Source: Blastococcus sp. CT_GayMR20 | GTDB taxonomy: Bacteria; Actinomycetota; Actinomycetes; Mycobacteriales; Geodermatophilaceae | Length of the DNA stretch: 64,000 nt | Direction: 5' to 3' | NCBI RefSeq assembly: GCF_004570345.1 | Contig: NZ_SPQM01000010.1 | Location: 1 to 64,000 of the forward strand | Shown: piece by piece, positions 8,305-17,254 of the stretch | How positions within the stretch are numbered: position 1 is the first letter of the stretch | Layout: every line of letters begins with the position of its first letter | Program-made: the position numbers and the translations under genes | The notes under the pieces: generated by a model | What the model saw: only the letters and a program-made list of their open reading frames with translations | The model's database searches: none | Told to the model about the DNA's origin: nothing

Positions 8305-9354
8305 CTAGAGGTCGTCCCCGGTGATGGGCGTCGGGTCGTAGCCGCGCCAGCCGTCGTTGCGCCGCAGGAACAGTCCGGCGAGAAAGGTGAGCAGCGCGCC
8401 GGTCATCGTGCGGCCGGTCATCGTGGACACGTCCCGGGCGGGGTCGTGCTCCACGAAGTCGATCGCGGCCACCTTCGGGTTCTGGCCCAGCGCGAACAGT
8501 GCCTCGTACAGGTCCATCGGGTGCAGGCCCTCCGGAGTCGCGGCCCCGGTCCCGGTGCCGTAAGCGAGCTCCAGCACGTCGATGTCGACGGTGACGTACA
8601 CGGCGTCGGTGCCCTCGCAGGCGATCTGCACCGCCTCCTCGATCACGGCGTCGATCCCGGCCCGGCGCACCTGACGCCCGGTGATGATCGTCCCGCCGTG
8701 TCCTTCCACCCACCGCTTGTAGTAGCTGGCATTCATGAACCCGTGGATGCCGACCTGCACCAGGTTCTCGCCGGAGAACGGCAGGCCCGACTCGAGGAGC
8801 TGGCGGATCGGCGTGCCGTTGGTCGGGCCGTGGTCCATCACGCGCACGTCGTTGTGCGCGTCGAAGTGGATCAGTCCCATCTTCTGCCCCGGGTGGGAGC
8901 GGGCGTACGCACGGGCGGCGGGCGCGGTCACCGCGTGGTCGCCGCCGATCAGCACGAGGAACGCGTCGCCGGACGCGCGCCACAGGGCCTCCATGGTGTC
9001 TTCGATCCGCTGCAGCGCCTCCCGCTGATCGAGAATCGGCATCCCGATGTCGCCCAGGTCGCGAGCGACCATCGTGGCGATGTCGACGTCGAAGTCCGGG
9101 CTGTACGTCGTGAACGACGGAGTGGACAGTCGCAGTGCGTCGGGCGCGGCGAAGCACGCGGTCGGGAGGATCGAGGTGGTCGAGAGCCCGGCGCCGATGA
9201 TCCCGACGTCGAACGGCGAGGCGAAGTCCCAGGGCCGCAACCAGTTCCAGATCCGCGGCTCGTGGCGGTCCTCGAACTTGCCGTTCAGGACGAGTCCGGG
9301 CTCCTTGAGGTGCGCGACCCCGTGCCGGTCCAGCCACTCCTGGCGTGCTGTCAC
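8305..9354 (-). CDS. Ureohydrolase (agmatinase/arginase family)
   Basis: A 349-residue manganese hydrolase that should cleave a guanidino or related C-N bond to release urea or an amide. The metal-binding motifs are complete: GGDHAVT near residue 137, HFDAHND near 165 and DIDVLEL near 256, with the late E in FVEHDPARD. GGAAGGAGC precedes the GTG start. It follows the amino-acid ABC transporter genes by 57 bp on the same strand, so it probably acts on what the transporter brings in. Agmatinase, guanidinobutyrase, guanidinopropionase and formimidoylglutamase all share these motifs; I cannot separate them by eye. Confidence 0.88.
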   Translation of the reverse strand: MTARQEWLDRHGVAHLKEPGLVLNGKFEDRHEPRIWNWLRPWDFASPFDVGIIGAGLSTTSILPTACFAAPDALRLSTPSFTTYSPDFDVDIATMVARDLGDIGMPILDQREALQRIEDTMEALWRASGDAFLVLIGGDHAVTAPAARAYARSHPGQKMGLIHFDAHNDVRVMDHGPTNGTPIRQLLESGLPFSGENLVQVGIHGFMNASYYKRWVEGHGGTIITGRQVRRAGIDAVIEEAVQIACEGTDAVYVTVDIDVLELAYGTGTGAATPEGLHPMDLYEALFALGQNPKVAAIDFVEHDPARDVSTMTGRTMTGALLTFLAGLFLRRNDGWRGYDPTPITGDDL

Positions 9355-9411
9355 GACTGCTCCTTCCGGTGCACCCGACGCGGGCGCAGTTGAACGTGGT
9401 GGCGTGGAGGC

Positions 9412-10179
9412 CTAGAGCACGCGGCGAAGGAACGCCTTGGTGCGCTCGTGCGACGGCCGCCCCAGCACCTGCTCGGGCGGCCCCTGCTCGACCAGCTGGC
9501 CCTGATCCATGAAGACGACGCGGTCCGCGACCTCGCGCGCGAACGCCATCTCGTGGGTGACGACGATCATCGTCATACCGTCCCGAGCGAGATCGGTCAT
9601 GACGGCGAGGACGTCGCCGACGAGCTCGGGATCGAGCGCGGAGGTCGGCTCGTCGAACAGCATCAGCTTGGGGCGCATCGCGAGCGCGCGGGCGATCGCG
9701 ACGCGCTGCTGCTGTCCTCCGGACAGCTGCCACGGGTACGCCGACTCCTTCTCGGACAGCCCGACCTTGCCGAGCAGCTCGCGGCCCGCGGCTTCGCTGT
9801 CCCGCTGGCTCATTCGGCCGAGCCGCACCGGCGCTTCGACGATGTTGCGGAGCACGGTCATGTGCGGGAACAAGTTGAACTGCTGGAACACCATCCCGAT
9901 CTGCTCACGCTTGCGGCAGATCTCGCGGTCCTTCAGCTCGTACACCTTGTGGCCTTTGCGGCGGTACCCGACCAGCTCGCCGTCGACCTCGATGTGCCCG
10001 GCGTCGACCTTCTCGAGGTGGTTGATGCACCGCAGCAACGTGGACTTGCCGGAGCCCGAGGGGCCGATGAGGCAGAGCACCTCTCCGGCGCCCACCTCGA
10101 GGTCCACCCCGGCGAGGACCTCGAGGCGTCCGAAGGACTTGCGGATCCCGTGCAGCTTGACCATCGTGTCGGCGGTCAC
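9412..10179 (-). CDS. Polar amino-acid ABC transporter ATPase
   Basis: A 255-residue cytoplasmic ATPase of the GlnQ/HisP type. Walker A is GPSGSGKST at residues 39-47, the Q-loop lies in [13 protein letters not shown], the ABC signature is LSGGQQQR near 150, and Walker B is [12 protein letters not shown] near 172; the switch histidine follows in VVTHEM. It starts at a GTG that overlaps the permease stop codon (GTGA), so the two are translationally coupled. With the permease and the lipoprotein it forms a complete importer for an amino acid or a similar zwitterion. Confidence 0.95.
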   Translation of the reverse strand: MTADTMVKLHGIRKSFGRLEVLAGVDLEVGAGEVLCLIGPSGSGKSTLLRCINHLEKVDAGHIEVDGELVGYRRKGHKVYELKDREICRKREQIGMVFQQFNLFPHMTVLRNIVEAPVRLGRMSQRDSEAAGRELLGKVGLSEKESAYPWQLSGGQQQRVAIARALAMRPKLMLFDEPTSALDPELVGDVLAVMTDLARDGMTMIVVTHEMAFAREVADRVVFMDQGQLVEQGPPEQVLGRPSHERTKAFLRRVL

Positions 10180-11192
10180 GGGTGTCCACCCTCAGGCCGG
10201 GACAACGCGGTCACTGCCGCGTGCGGGCGAAGTTGGCGCCGGAAGGCCTGCGCAACCGTCCCGCCGCCGCGCCGGTCCCGGGAGAACCTCCGTTCGATGA
10301 AGGTCTGCCCGACCGTGAGGACGCTGGTGACGATCAGGTACCACAAGCTGGCGACGACGAGCAGCGGAATCGTCTCGAACGTCCGGGAGTAGATGATCTG
10401 CGCGGAGTAGAGCAGCTCGGGCAGCGCGATGACAGACACCAGCGAGGTGTACTTCAGCATCGAGATCGTCTCGTTGCCGGTCGGCGGGATGATCACCCGC
10501 ATCGCCTGCGGCAGCACGATTCGCCGCATCACCGTCGACCGCGGGAGGCCCAGCGCCTGCGCCGCCTCCGTCTGCCCGCGGTCCACCGAGTTCACGCCGG
10601 CCCGAACGATCTCCGCCATGTAGGCGGACTCGTTCAGGGACAGACCGACGATCGCGACCACCGCCGGCGTGAGGATGTCGTTGACCGGGAGCTCTACCAG
10701 GGTCGGCCCGAAAGGCAGGCCCAGGCCGATCACCGGGTAGAGCGCGGAGATGTTGAAGAGGAAGATCAGCTGAACCAGCAGTGGCGTGCCGCGGAAGAAC
10801 CAGGTGTAGAAGTTCGCCGCGGTTCTCAGGACCGGGTTCGGGGACAGCCGCATGAGCGCGACCAGCACGCCCAGCACGACGGCGATCGCCATCGAGACGG
10901 CGGTGAGCCACAGCGTCGTCCACAGGCCCTCGAGAATCGCGGAGGAGAACACGTACTCCGCGACGACGTCCCACATGAACCGCTCGTTGGTGACGAGGGA
11001 CTCGACCAGGGCGGCGGCCACGAGGAGGACCAGGGCGGCGGCCACCCACCGGCCCGGATGCCGCAGCGGCACCGCCTTCACCTCGCCGGCGGGCGGGACT
11101 GTTGTCACGCCACCAGGGGGTGGCGCGGTCCTCACGTCCCCGGCGGGCGGCTCCGGAGAGCCGCCCGCCCCGGTGTTGCGACGCGCATCCAT
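10176..11192 (-). CDS. Polar amino-acid ABC transporter permease
   Basis: A 338-residue inner-membrane protein of the HisMQ type, with about five or six helices between residues 48 and 305 and the EAA loop [20 protein letters not shown] that docks on the ATPase. The N-terminal 45 residues are unusual: a soluble proline-rich tail with three copies of a roughly ten-residue unit ([26 protein letters not shown]). The ATG lies two bases after the stop of the binding-protein gene. A single permease gene implies a homodimer. Confidence 0.93.
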   Translation of the reverse strand: MDARRNTGAGGSPEPPAGDVRTAPPPGGVTTVPPAGEVKAVPLRHPGRWVAAALVLLVAAALVESLVTNERFMWDVVAEYVFSSAILEGLWTTLWLTAVSMAIAVVLGVLVALMRLSPNPVLRTAANFYTWFFRGTPLLVQLIFLFNISALYPVIGLGLPFGPTLVELPVNDILTPAVVAIVGLSLNESAYMAEIVRAGVNSVDRGQTEAAQALGLPRSTVMRRIVLPQAMRVIIPPTGNETISMLKYTSLVSVIALPELLYSAQIIYSRTFETIPLLVVASLWYLIVTSVLTVGQTFIERRFSRDRRGGGTVAQAFRRQLRPHAAVTALSRPEGGHP

Positions 11193-11194
11193 CG

Positions 11195-12115
11195 TCAGTT
11201 GCGGGCGTCGTTCACGGTCGCCGTCTCGAGCGCGCCGCCCTCGACGCCGTACTTCTTCAGGATCTCCAGGTAGACCCCGCTGTCGATGAGCTCCTGCAGC
11301 GCCTTCTGGAAGACCGGGACGAGCTCGCTGCCCTTCGGCAGCGCCATGCCGACCGGTGCTTCGTTGATGGCACCGCCGGCCTGCTTGACCTGCGCGCCCG
11401 GCTGCGACTCGAGATAGGCGTTCTGCAGCTTGTCACCGCAGAGGGCCTCGATCCGGCCGCTGGTGACGGCCAGCACGCCCTGCTGCAGCTGCTGGAAGAC
11501 CTGCAGATCCACGGCGGGCTCGCCCTGGGCCTCGCACTTCCCGCTCTGCTCGGTCAGGTACATCTCCTCGGCGCTGCCGCGCACCACGCCGATCGTCCGG
11601 CCGCAGCTGGTCTCAAGCGTCAGGTCGGCCAGGTCGCTGTCGACGGGGACTATGAAACCCGATGCGTCGATGATGAAGTCGACGAAGTCGACCTGCTCCT
11701 GCCGCTTCTTGTTGTCCAGCATCGCGGAGATCGACACGTCGTACCGATTCGCCACGAGGCCGGGGATCAGGCTGTCGAAGCTGGTGTTCTGCAGGTCTAT
11801 CTCCGCCCCCAGCACCTCGCCGAGAGCTGTCGCGAGGTCGATGTCCAGGCCGGTCTGCTCGCCGTCCTCCTCGACCGCCCACGGCAGTCCGATCGTGAGG
11901 TCCGTGGCGACGACGAGCGTGCCGTCGTTCCCGGCCGCCTCCAGCTCGGCGGCCAGGTCCGGGTCGGTCTCCGTCCACACCGGCGCCGAGGAGCTGCCGT
12001 CATCACCGTCCGGTGCATCTCCGGAGCCGCACGCGGTCAGCGCGAGGCACGCCGACATCGTCACGCCGACGAGCGTCAGCGGTCGCTGTGCCGAGGCGGA
12101 CCTCAGGGCGCGCAT
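11195..12115 (-). CDS. ABC transporter substrate-binding lipoprotein
   Basis: A 306-residue periplasmic-binding-protein-type lipoprotein (SBP family 3, amino acids). A signal peptide ends in the lipobox LTAC with Cys29, followed by a Gly/Asp/Ser-rich linker. The mature part contains the family pattern TGLDIDLATALGEVLG, then NRYDVSISAMLDNKKRQEQVDFVDF. AGGAG lies seven bases before the ATG. It is the first gene of the importer unit. The 178-bp gap upstream, which separates it from the PucR gene, contains a 14-bp palindrome that may be an operator. The ligand is probably a polar amino acid or amidino compound; this is inferred from the family and the ureohydrolase. Confidence 0.93.
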   Translation of the reverse strand: MRALRSASAQRPLTLVGVTMSACLALTACGSGDAPDGDDGSSSAPVWTETDPDLAAELEAAGNDGTLVVATDLTIGLPWAVEEDGEQTGLDIDLATALGEVLGAEIDLQNTSFDSLIPGLVANRYDVSISAMLDNKKRQEQVDFVDFIIDASGFIVPVDSDLADLTLETSCGRTIGVVRGSAEEMYLTEQSGKCEAQGEPAVDLQVFQQLQQGVLAVTSGRIEALCGDKLQNAYLESQPGAQVKQAGGAINEAPVGMALPKGSELVPVFQKALQELIDSGVYLEILKKYGVEGGALETATVNDARN

Positions 12116-12251
12116 GTGGGTCTCCTAGCTTGGTCGTTTCGTGGGTTGTCTCGACTGTCGGACCGGCTCACTGGCCGCCCGAGTTCGTGGAGTTTGGCAC
12201 GGGGTATTGCCGCCGATCTGGCGACAGCTGTTGCACGTTCGACGGCGTGGT

Positions 12252-12265
12252 TCGACAACTGTCGA
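12252..12265. promoter_or_regulatory. Palindrome TCGACA-AC-TGTCGA, possible PucR site
   Basis: A perfect 6-2-6 inverted repeat lies 137 bp upstream of the binding-lipoprotein gene, just past the end of the PucR-type regulator. A similar sequence (GCAACATCTGTCGA, 11 of 14 identical) lies upstream of the cupin operon. The two sites would link both operons to the regulator encoded between them; this is inference. Confidence 0.4.
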
Positions 12266-12293
12266 GCGGCTCGCCGTGGGCCGGCGCCGCCGG

Positions 12294-13565
12294 TCAGCGT
12301 GCGGCGGAGAAGGGGTCGTGGTCTTCGTGGGCGCCGCGCCGGACCCGCTGCAGGCGCGCGATCTTGAGCTCGAGATGCGCCACCAGCCGGTCCTGTCCGT
12401 TGCCGAGGTCCAGGCCGGTCTGCTCCTCGATCCGCCGGAGCCGCGCGTACAGAGAGGCTCGGTGCACGTGCAGCCGTTCCGCCGAGCGCACGGCGTCGCC
12501 TGCGTTGTCCAGGTAGACCTCCAGCGTCTCGGCGAGGTGGTCGCCGGCGCCCTCCCGGTCCAGTAGCAGCCGCACACCCGGATGCAGCCCCACGTCTGTG
12601 GCGCGATCCGACACGAGCTGCGCGATCCGGCGATACACGCCCAACTGGTCGTAGTGGACGGTCTTGCCAGGCGCCTTGAGCGCGGCCGAGACCTCCGCGG
12701 CCTGCAGCGCCTCGCGGTACGACCCGGCCAGATCGGCGAGACCGGCCCGGGTGACGCCGATGCCCGCCCACACCGGACGGGGCCGCCGCACGGTCAGTGC
12801 CTGCTCCAGCCGCGCCCGCGCGGTCTCGGCGAGCTCGGTGGCCGTGCCGTGCCGGTCGCGGGTCGCGTCGGGCCTGGCGACCACCAGTACGCCGTGCCCG
12901 GGCCGAACGAGACCCATGGTCTGCCGGGACGACAGCGCGAGGCGTGCGTCCTCGAGCACTGCGGCCATCGCGGCCCGGTCCCGATCGGACGGCACGGAAC
13001 CGGAAGGCGCGGCCGCCAGCAGCACGATCGCGGCGACCGGGTCGTCATGCATGAAGTCATCGCCGTCGGCCATCCGGCCGGCGGCCCGGCTCCGCAGCGC
13101 GGGGTCGTCGGACAGGAGCTCGCTCAGGGACTCCTGTTCCCGGAGGCTGCGGAGCTCGTCGAAGCGCCGCTGGCGCGCGAAGACCTCGGCGACGCTCTCC
13201 GCGGCCGCGACGATGTGCCGTTGCCTGGCGGGGTCGAGCTCCTCGTCCGGCGTCGCCACCCATACGAAGGCGACGCCGCGATCGTCGACGCGGGCGACCG
13301 CACCCCACCGGGGGAGGCTGAGCCCGATGCTCGGGTTGGCCGGCAGCAGGAAGGCCCCGTGTCGCTCCGAGACCCTCTGTTCGCTGGTCCACCGGACGAT
13401 CTCCGGACTGGCGTGGCGTTGGAGGATCGCCCGCTCGCGGGCCGCGTCGTTCCCGTCCGGGTGGTACGTGTAGACGAGCTGCCTGATCTTCATGTCGTCG
13501 ATCGCGACCGGTCGGTCGAGGAGCGTTCCGAGTCGGTCGGCTATCCGCTGAAGGGCCGCGATCAT
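12294..13565 (-). CDS. PucR/CdaR-family transcriptional regulator
   Basis: A 423-residue regulator. The N-terminal 140 residues are a GAF-like sensor region, the middle (about 170-300) a GGDEF-like CdaR domain, and residues 345-395 the PucR C-terminal helix-turn-helix: ETLEVYLDNAGD, then LHVHRASLYARLRRIE. Family members control purine, sugar-acid and amino-acid catabolism. It follows the ATC-hydrolase-like gene by nine bases, so it is the last gene of the cupin operon and lies directly before the ABC transporter. The inverted-repeat pairing reaches at least to base 12,627 inside this gene; whether the pairing includes its last third depends on sequence beyond the window. Confidence 0.9.
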   Translation of the reverse strand: MIAALQRIADRLGTLLDRPVAIDDMKIRQLVYTYHPDGNDAARERAILQRHASPEIVRWTSEQRVSERHGAFLLPANPSIGLSLPRWGAVARVDDRGVAFVWVATPDEELDPARQRHIVAAAESVAEVFARQRRFDELRSLREQESLSELLSDDPALRSRAAGRMADGDDFMHDDPVAAIVLLAAAPSGSVPSDRDRAAMAAVLEDARLALSSRQTMGLVRPGHGVLVVARPDATRDRHGTATELAETARARLEQALTVRRPRPVWAGIGVTRAGLADLAGSYREALQAAEVSAALKAPGKTVHYDQLGVYRRIAQLVSDRATDVGLHPGVRLLLDREGAGDHLAETLEVYLDNAGDAVRSAERLHVHRASLYARLRRIEEQTGLDLGNGQDRLVAHLELKIARLQRVRRGAHEDHDPFSAAR

Positions 13566-13574
13566 GCGGTCATG

Positions 13575-14696
13575 CTAGGGCCCCCGACTGTCGTGAACGG
13601 GTGCGTTGTCGAACTCCTCCGGGGTGGGGTCGTTGTCGGTGAGGAACTCCGGCACCGTGAACCGGAACCGGCAGACATGGTCACCTCGGGACTTCACGGA
13701 CGTCCACCGCACCTCGGTGCTCGGGTTGTAGCTCTGGAACAGTCCGCGGTGGTTGGAGGAGTCGAAGAGGTAGCCGAGCCGCAGCCCCTCAGGGCCTTCG
13801 GTGGCCCACACCTCGGCGAGCGGGCAGTACGTGCAGTCGAGGTAGTACGCACCGTCGCTGATGTGCTGCCGCTCCTTGAAGACGAACACCGCCTCACCGG
13901 GGTCGCGCTCCTGCAGCCCGTCCGTGCTGGCGAAGTTCGCCATCGTGAGCGGCTTGCCGAGCGCGAGGATGCGCTCGCGGATCACTGACCCCCGATCGGC
14001 GCCGAATCGGTAGGCCGCCCTCCGTACCGTCTCTTCGCCCGATGCGTCAAAGGTGTCGATCAGTGCTTTGGTGACGTACATCTGCATCGCCGCGAGCAGT
14101 CCTGTCGTCCGCCGGTTGACCTCGACCATCCGGATCGGGTCGGCCGTACGTGAGCCGAGCCGGGGCGCCTGCTCCACCCTGTCCGGTCCGGTGATCCGGA
14201 GCCCCCAGGGCCGCACCGTGGGGTCATCCACCTCGATGGCGACTCCGGAGCCGTAGCCCTCCGCCACCCCGTCGAGGAGCGGTGCCCAGTACGCCGCGAG
14301 GGCCGCGACCGCGTCGACGTCCCCGAGGAGGTCCGCGAGGTACGCGCGCCCGGGTGCTTCGGGGAGCGTCAGCGTCAGCGTGGGGCCCTCGGCAGTGACC
14401 CGGAGCGTGCCGTCCTCGGCCCCGAGCTGCCATTCTGCGGTGTCCCAGTGCTCGACCAGTTGCGCTGGTCCGCGGCCGGCCACGAACGACGCCGGCTGGT
14501 CTCGCATCGCGGTCCCCCGGAACACGCCGGCCTGCCGCATGCCCGCGGCCAGCTGGGCGAGACCTGCCGTGCCGTGCGCGTCCAGCACCGCGTCGTAGAA
14601 CACCTTCAGCATCAGCCAGTGATAGTCCTGGAACGTCCGCAGCGACGCCATCATCGGCAACGCGCCGTCCGGGACGGCCTGGTCGGGAACGGTCAT
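13575..14696 (-). CDS. ATC-hydrolase-like protein
   Basis: A 373-residue protein whose C-terminal half matches the L-2-amino-thiazoline-4-carboxylic acid hydrolase domain: LDCTYCPLAEVWATEG, then YLFDSSNHRGLFQSYNP and RGDHVCRFRF, with the conserved cysteines. In Pseudomonas that enzyme opens the ring of the cyclic amidine ATC to give S-carbamoyl-cysteine. The N-terminal part (about 1-190) is not one I recognise. A longer frame runs upstream, but the ATG at 14,696 overlaps the amidohydrolase stop as ATGA, which fixes the start. It lies between an amidohydrolase and the PucR regulator, so a role in opening an amidine or amide ring is likely; the substrate is unproven. Confidence 0.78.
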   Translation of the reverse strand: MTVPDQAVPDGALPMMASLRTFQDYHWLMLKVFYDAVLDAHGTAGLAQLAAGMRQAGVFRGTAMRDQPASFVAGRGPAQLVEHWDTAEWQLGAEDGTLRVTAEGPTLTLTLPEAPGRAYLADLLGDVDAVAALAAYWAPLLDGVAEGYGSGVAIEVDDPTVRPWGLRITGPDRVEQAPRLGSRTADPIRMVEVNRRTTGLLAAMQMYVTKALIDTFDASGEETVRRAAYRFGADRGSVIRERILALGKPLTMANFASTDGLQERDPGEAVFVFKERQHISDGAYYLDCTYCPLAEVWATEGPEGLRLGYLFDSSNHRGLFQSYNPSTEVRWTSVKSRGDHVCRFRFTVPEFLTDNDPTPEEFDNAPVHDSRGP

Positions 14697-15922
14697 CGGG
14701 CCACCTCGTGGACGGGTCGTCGGTAGGTCCTGCATCCGGCCTGCCAGGTCTCCACGACGCGGCCGGCCAGCCCGGACAGGTCGGTCAGGTCGCCGTCCAG
14801 GATCACCAGGTCGGCGGTCAGACCCGGCTGGATGCTCCCGATCCGGTCTGCGAGGCGGAGCAGCACCGCGGCGCCCGACGTCGCGGCGGCCCACGCCTGG
14901 TACGGAGAGAGCCCGCAGTCGACCAGCAGTTGCAGCTCCCGGAGGTTGTCACCATGCGGGCCGATGCCGGTGTCGGTCCCCATCGCGATGGGCACCCCGG
15001 CCTCGACGGCCCGCGTCACCGCGTCACGGTGCACGGCGGCGACCTCCAGGGCCTTGTCCAGCACGGCCGGCTCGTGGACCTCGCCGCGCTCGGCCGCCTC
15101 GATCACCGACAGGGGCGCCAGCAGCGTCGGGACCAGCCAGGTGCCCTTCGCCAACATGAGCTCGATCGCCTCGTCGTCGAGGAAGATGCCGTGCTCGATC
15201 GAGCGCACCCCGGCGCGCACCGCGTTCTTGATCCCCTCGGCGCCCTGCGCGTGGGCCATGACGGGGACGTGGGCAGCGTCCGCCTCCGCGACCAGGGCCG
15301 CGAGCTCGTCCGGGCGCAGGTGTGCATGCTTCGGGTCGTCCGACGGGGACAGCACGCCGCCGGTCGTCGCGACCTTGATGACGTCCGCGCCGGCCCGGAG
15401 CATGGTCCGCGCGGTCCGGCGCATCTCGTCCGGGCCGTCGGCGACGCCGGACGGCACCCCGGGGTGGTGCGGGAACAGCTCGACCGCGAGACCACAGCTC
15501 AGGTGGCCGTCGTTGTGGCCCCCGGTCTGGCTGATCATGTTCACGGCGATGAGCGCTCGCGGCCCGCTGATCAGCCCGCGGGCGAGGGCCTGTTTCAGCC
15601 CCAGATCCGCGCCTGCGGCGTCCCGCACGGTGGTGATCCCGGTTGCGACGGTCCGCCGGCAGTTGACCACCGCCTGGAAGAAGTGGAAGGAGAACGGGTT
15701 CGCGAGCCTTTCCACCAGGTTCACGCCGGACAGCGTGAGGTGGACGTGAGCGTCGATGAGGCCGGGCAGGACGGTCCGACCGGTCGTGTCGACGACGGTG
15801 TCACCGTCGAGGGACGTGCCGACCGCCCGGATGACGCCGTCCTCGATGAGGACGTCGGCCCGCGACGGCGCCGAGCCGGTGCCGTCGAATACGTACCCGC
15901 CCGCGAAGAGTGTGCTCCGCAT
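14693..15922 (-). CDS. Amidohydrolase-superfamily enzyme
   Basis: A 409-residue metal-dependent hydrolase of the imidazolonepropionase/prolidase-like branch. The HxH metal motif is DAHVHL near residue 65, the bridging-lysine position is DVIKVATTGG, and further ligands are in MAHAQG, SIEHGIFLDD and GTDTGI; both composite-domain edges (residues 1-55 and 370-409) are present. The start codon overlaps the cupin stop (TGATG), so I rejected the in-frame extension upstream. The set cupin, amidohydrolase, ATC-hydrolase-like protein and PucR is one coupled operon. It probably hydrolyses a cyclic amide, amidine or dipeptide. Confidence 0.9.
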   Translation of the reverse strand: MRSTLFAGGYVFDGTGSAPSRADVLIEDGVIRAVGTSLDGDTVVDTTGRTVLPGLIDAHVHLTLSGVNLVERLANPFSFHFFQAVVNCRRTVATGITTVRDAAGADLGLKQALARGLISGPRALIAVNMISQTGGHNDGHLSCGLAVELFPHHPGVPSGVADGPDEMRRTARTMLRAGADVIKVATTGGVLSPSDDPKHAHLRPDELAALVAEADAAHVPVMAHAQGAEGIKNAVRAGVRSIEHGIFLDDEAIELMLAKGTWLVPTLLAPLSVIEAAERGEVHEPAVLDKALEVAAVHRDAVTRAVEAGVPIAMGTDTGIGPHGDNLRELQLLVDCGLSPYQAWAAATSGAAVLLRLADRIGSIQPGLTADLVILDGDLTDLSGLAGRVVETWQAGCRTYRRPVHEVAR

Positions 15923-16809
15923 CACACGTGGAAGCCTCGACGGGGGCCCGTTTCCAGAGGGCGGCGCGGCGGCGTCGAGTACACCGGCTCCAGCGGCTCC
16001 CACGCCCACGTGCCGTCGCACGCGTCCAGCGTGTAGAACCAGTACATCCGCAGGTCATCGTCGTTCGTGTCGATGCCGTGCGGCGCCCATGCGGGGACGT
16101 ACACGGTGTCGCCGGGACCTGCCCTGTAGGCATCGTCGCCCACGTAGATCGTCGCGGTGCCCTCGAGGACGTGGTAGATCTCGGCCGGCGCATGCCGGTG
16201 GATCGTGTAGTGCAGCTGCGGGTCGACCGCCGCCGTGCCGATGACGAATTCCTTCGTGCCGGTCGCCGGCTCGAGCAGATAGCGGCACCGCAGGCGCATC
16301 CCCTTGGTGGGTTCGACAGGGACCCAAGCGACCATGTCCTCGGCCACGGCCCAGCGGTCGAACAGGCCCGCCGACGGTGCCGTGCTCGGGTTCGTCGTCC
16401 CCTCGAGGGCGGTGTCGGGCAGCAGCTCCGAGGTCACCGTCTTCTGGTCCCCGCCGGTGGCGTACGCGACGAGCAGGCGCGCCGGCTGGCTGCCGAGGCA
16501 CTGGAGCGAGTGTGCCTCACCCGGCGGGAAGTACGCCGCGCCGGGGGCGGACAGCTCGGCGGAGCCACCCGGGCGCCACAGTCGGACGGTGCCTTCGACG
16601 AGGAACACCGCCTCCGCCTGGGGATTGCGATGGGTCGGCACCCGCTGACCGGGCGCCAGCGTGACCTCGCCGAAGGTGATGTCCGCGGCGAGCCCTGCGG
16701 TGTCCGGGAGGAGTCCGAGCACCTCGAGGCCCGCGAACTCTGGGAGCTCGTGAAGGTTGTCGCCGGCGGTGGACGCGGCGGTGCGCGGGAAGTGCAGGGA
16801 TGCCGTCAA
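15922..16809 (-). CDS. Double-cupin protein
   Basis: A 295-residue bicupin. The first cupin (about 45-120) has THRNPQAEAVFLVEG and PPGEAHSLQCLG. The second (about 195-270) has IHRHAPAEIYHVLEG and PAWAPHGIDTND, giving a plausible His/Glu/His metal site. The start is a TTG at 16,809 with an excellent GAGGAGAAG ribosome site; the ATG further up gives an Arg-rich, unlikely N terminus. It is the first gene of the amidohydrolase operon. Bicupins include dioxygenases, lyases and isomerases, so its step cannot be named. A divergent AraC gene begins 445 bp away. Confidence 0.82.
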   Translation of the reverse strand: MTASLHFPRTAASTAGDNLHELPEFAGLEVLGLLPDTAGLAADITFGEVTLAPGQRVPTHRNPQAEAVFLVEGTVRLWRPGGSAELSAPGAAYFPPGEAHSLQCLGSQPARLLVAYATGGDQKTVTSELLPDTALEGTTNPSTAPSAGLFDRWAVAEDMVAWVPVEPTKGMRLRCRYLLEPATGTKEFVIGTAAVDPQLHYTIHRHAPAEIYHVLEGTATIYVGDDAYRAGPGDTVYVPAWAPHGIDTNDDDLRMYWFYTLDACDGTWAWEPLEPVYSTPPRRPLETGPRRGFHV

Positions 16810-16921
16810 CGCTTCTCCTCGTGCGGGGCGCTCGCCGGCTCCGTCCCGGCCTTGCCGCGATGCTAAGGACGCGCCCACTCCCGGCGGACTGGTCGTCCGT
16901 CGCGTCTCCGGGTGACGGCAC

Positions 16922-16935
16922 GCAACATCTGTCGA
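16922..16935. promoter_or_regulatory. Degenerate PucR-like dyad
   Basis: GCAACATCTGTCGA matches the palindrome at 12,252-12,265 in 11 of 14 positions and lies 113 bp before the cupin TTG. A shared site in front of both catabolic operons would fit control by the PucR protein encoded between them. Confidence 0.3.
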
Positions 16936-17139
16936 ACCCAGTACATCGTCGGCGCCCGGCGCTTCACCGGCAGAACGGCCGGGGGAGCTCGCTCCTCATC
17001 GCGCGTGCCGGCGAGGTGGACACGCAGTGAGCCTCGGAGCCGGGAGTCGTCCACGAACTGCTGTCGCCGGTTGTCGCGGTCGACGTGATTCGCGGCCGCC
17101 TCCCCGACGGGGGACCCGCCGGGTCGACGGGCCGGCCGA

Positions 17140-17157
17140 TTCGGCAGGGCTGCCGAT
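17140..17157. promoter_or_regulatory. Palindrome TTCGGCAG-GG-CTGCCGAT
   Basis: It matches the 18-bp stress-cluster operator consensus in 15 of 16 defined positions and lies 97 bp before the AraC start. It is outside the stress island, so it may be a chance GC-rich dyad or the AraC protein's own site. Confidence 0.4.
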
Positions 17158-17254
17158 ACCGCCACCCCGCCCTCCGCGCGACGCTGGTCCCGACGGTGAT
17201 CTGCCACGGCGACCACACCGAGTGCTTCCTGACCACTCGGGACGAGGAGGGGCC

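Larger units (their letters stand above)
16810..17254. other. Divergent intergenic region, cupin operon / AraC gene
   Basis: These 445 bases separate the minus-strand cupin operon from the plus-strand AraC regulator. No gene is convincing. Two candidate sites stand out: a PucR-like half-palindrome at 16,922-16,935 and a near-perfect copy of the stress-cluster palindrome at 17,140-17,157. Confidence 0.5.
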
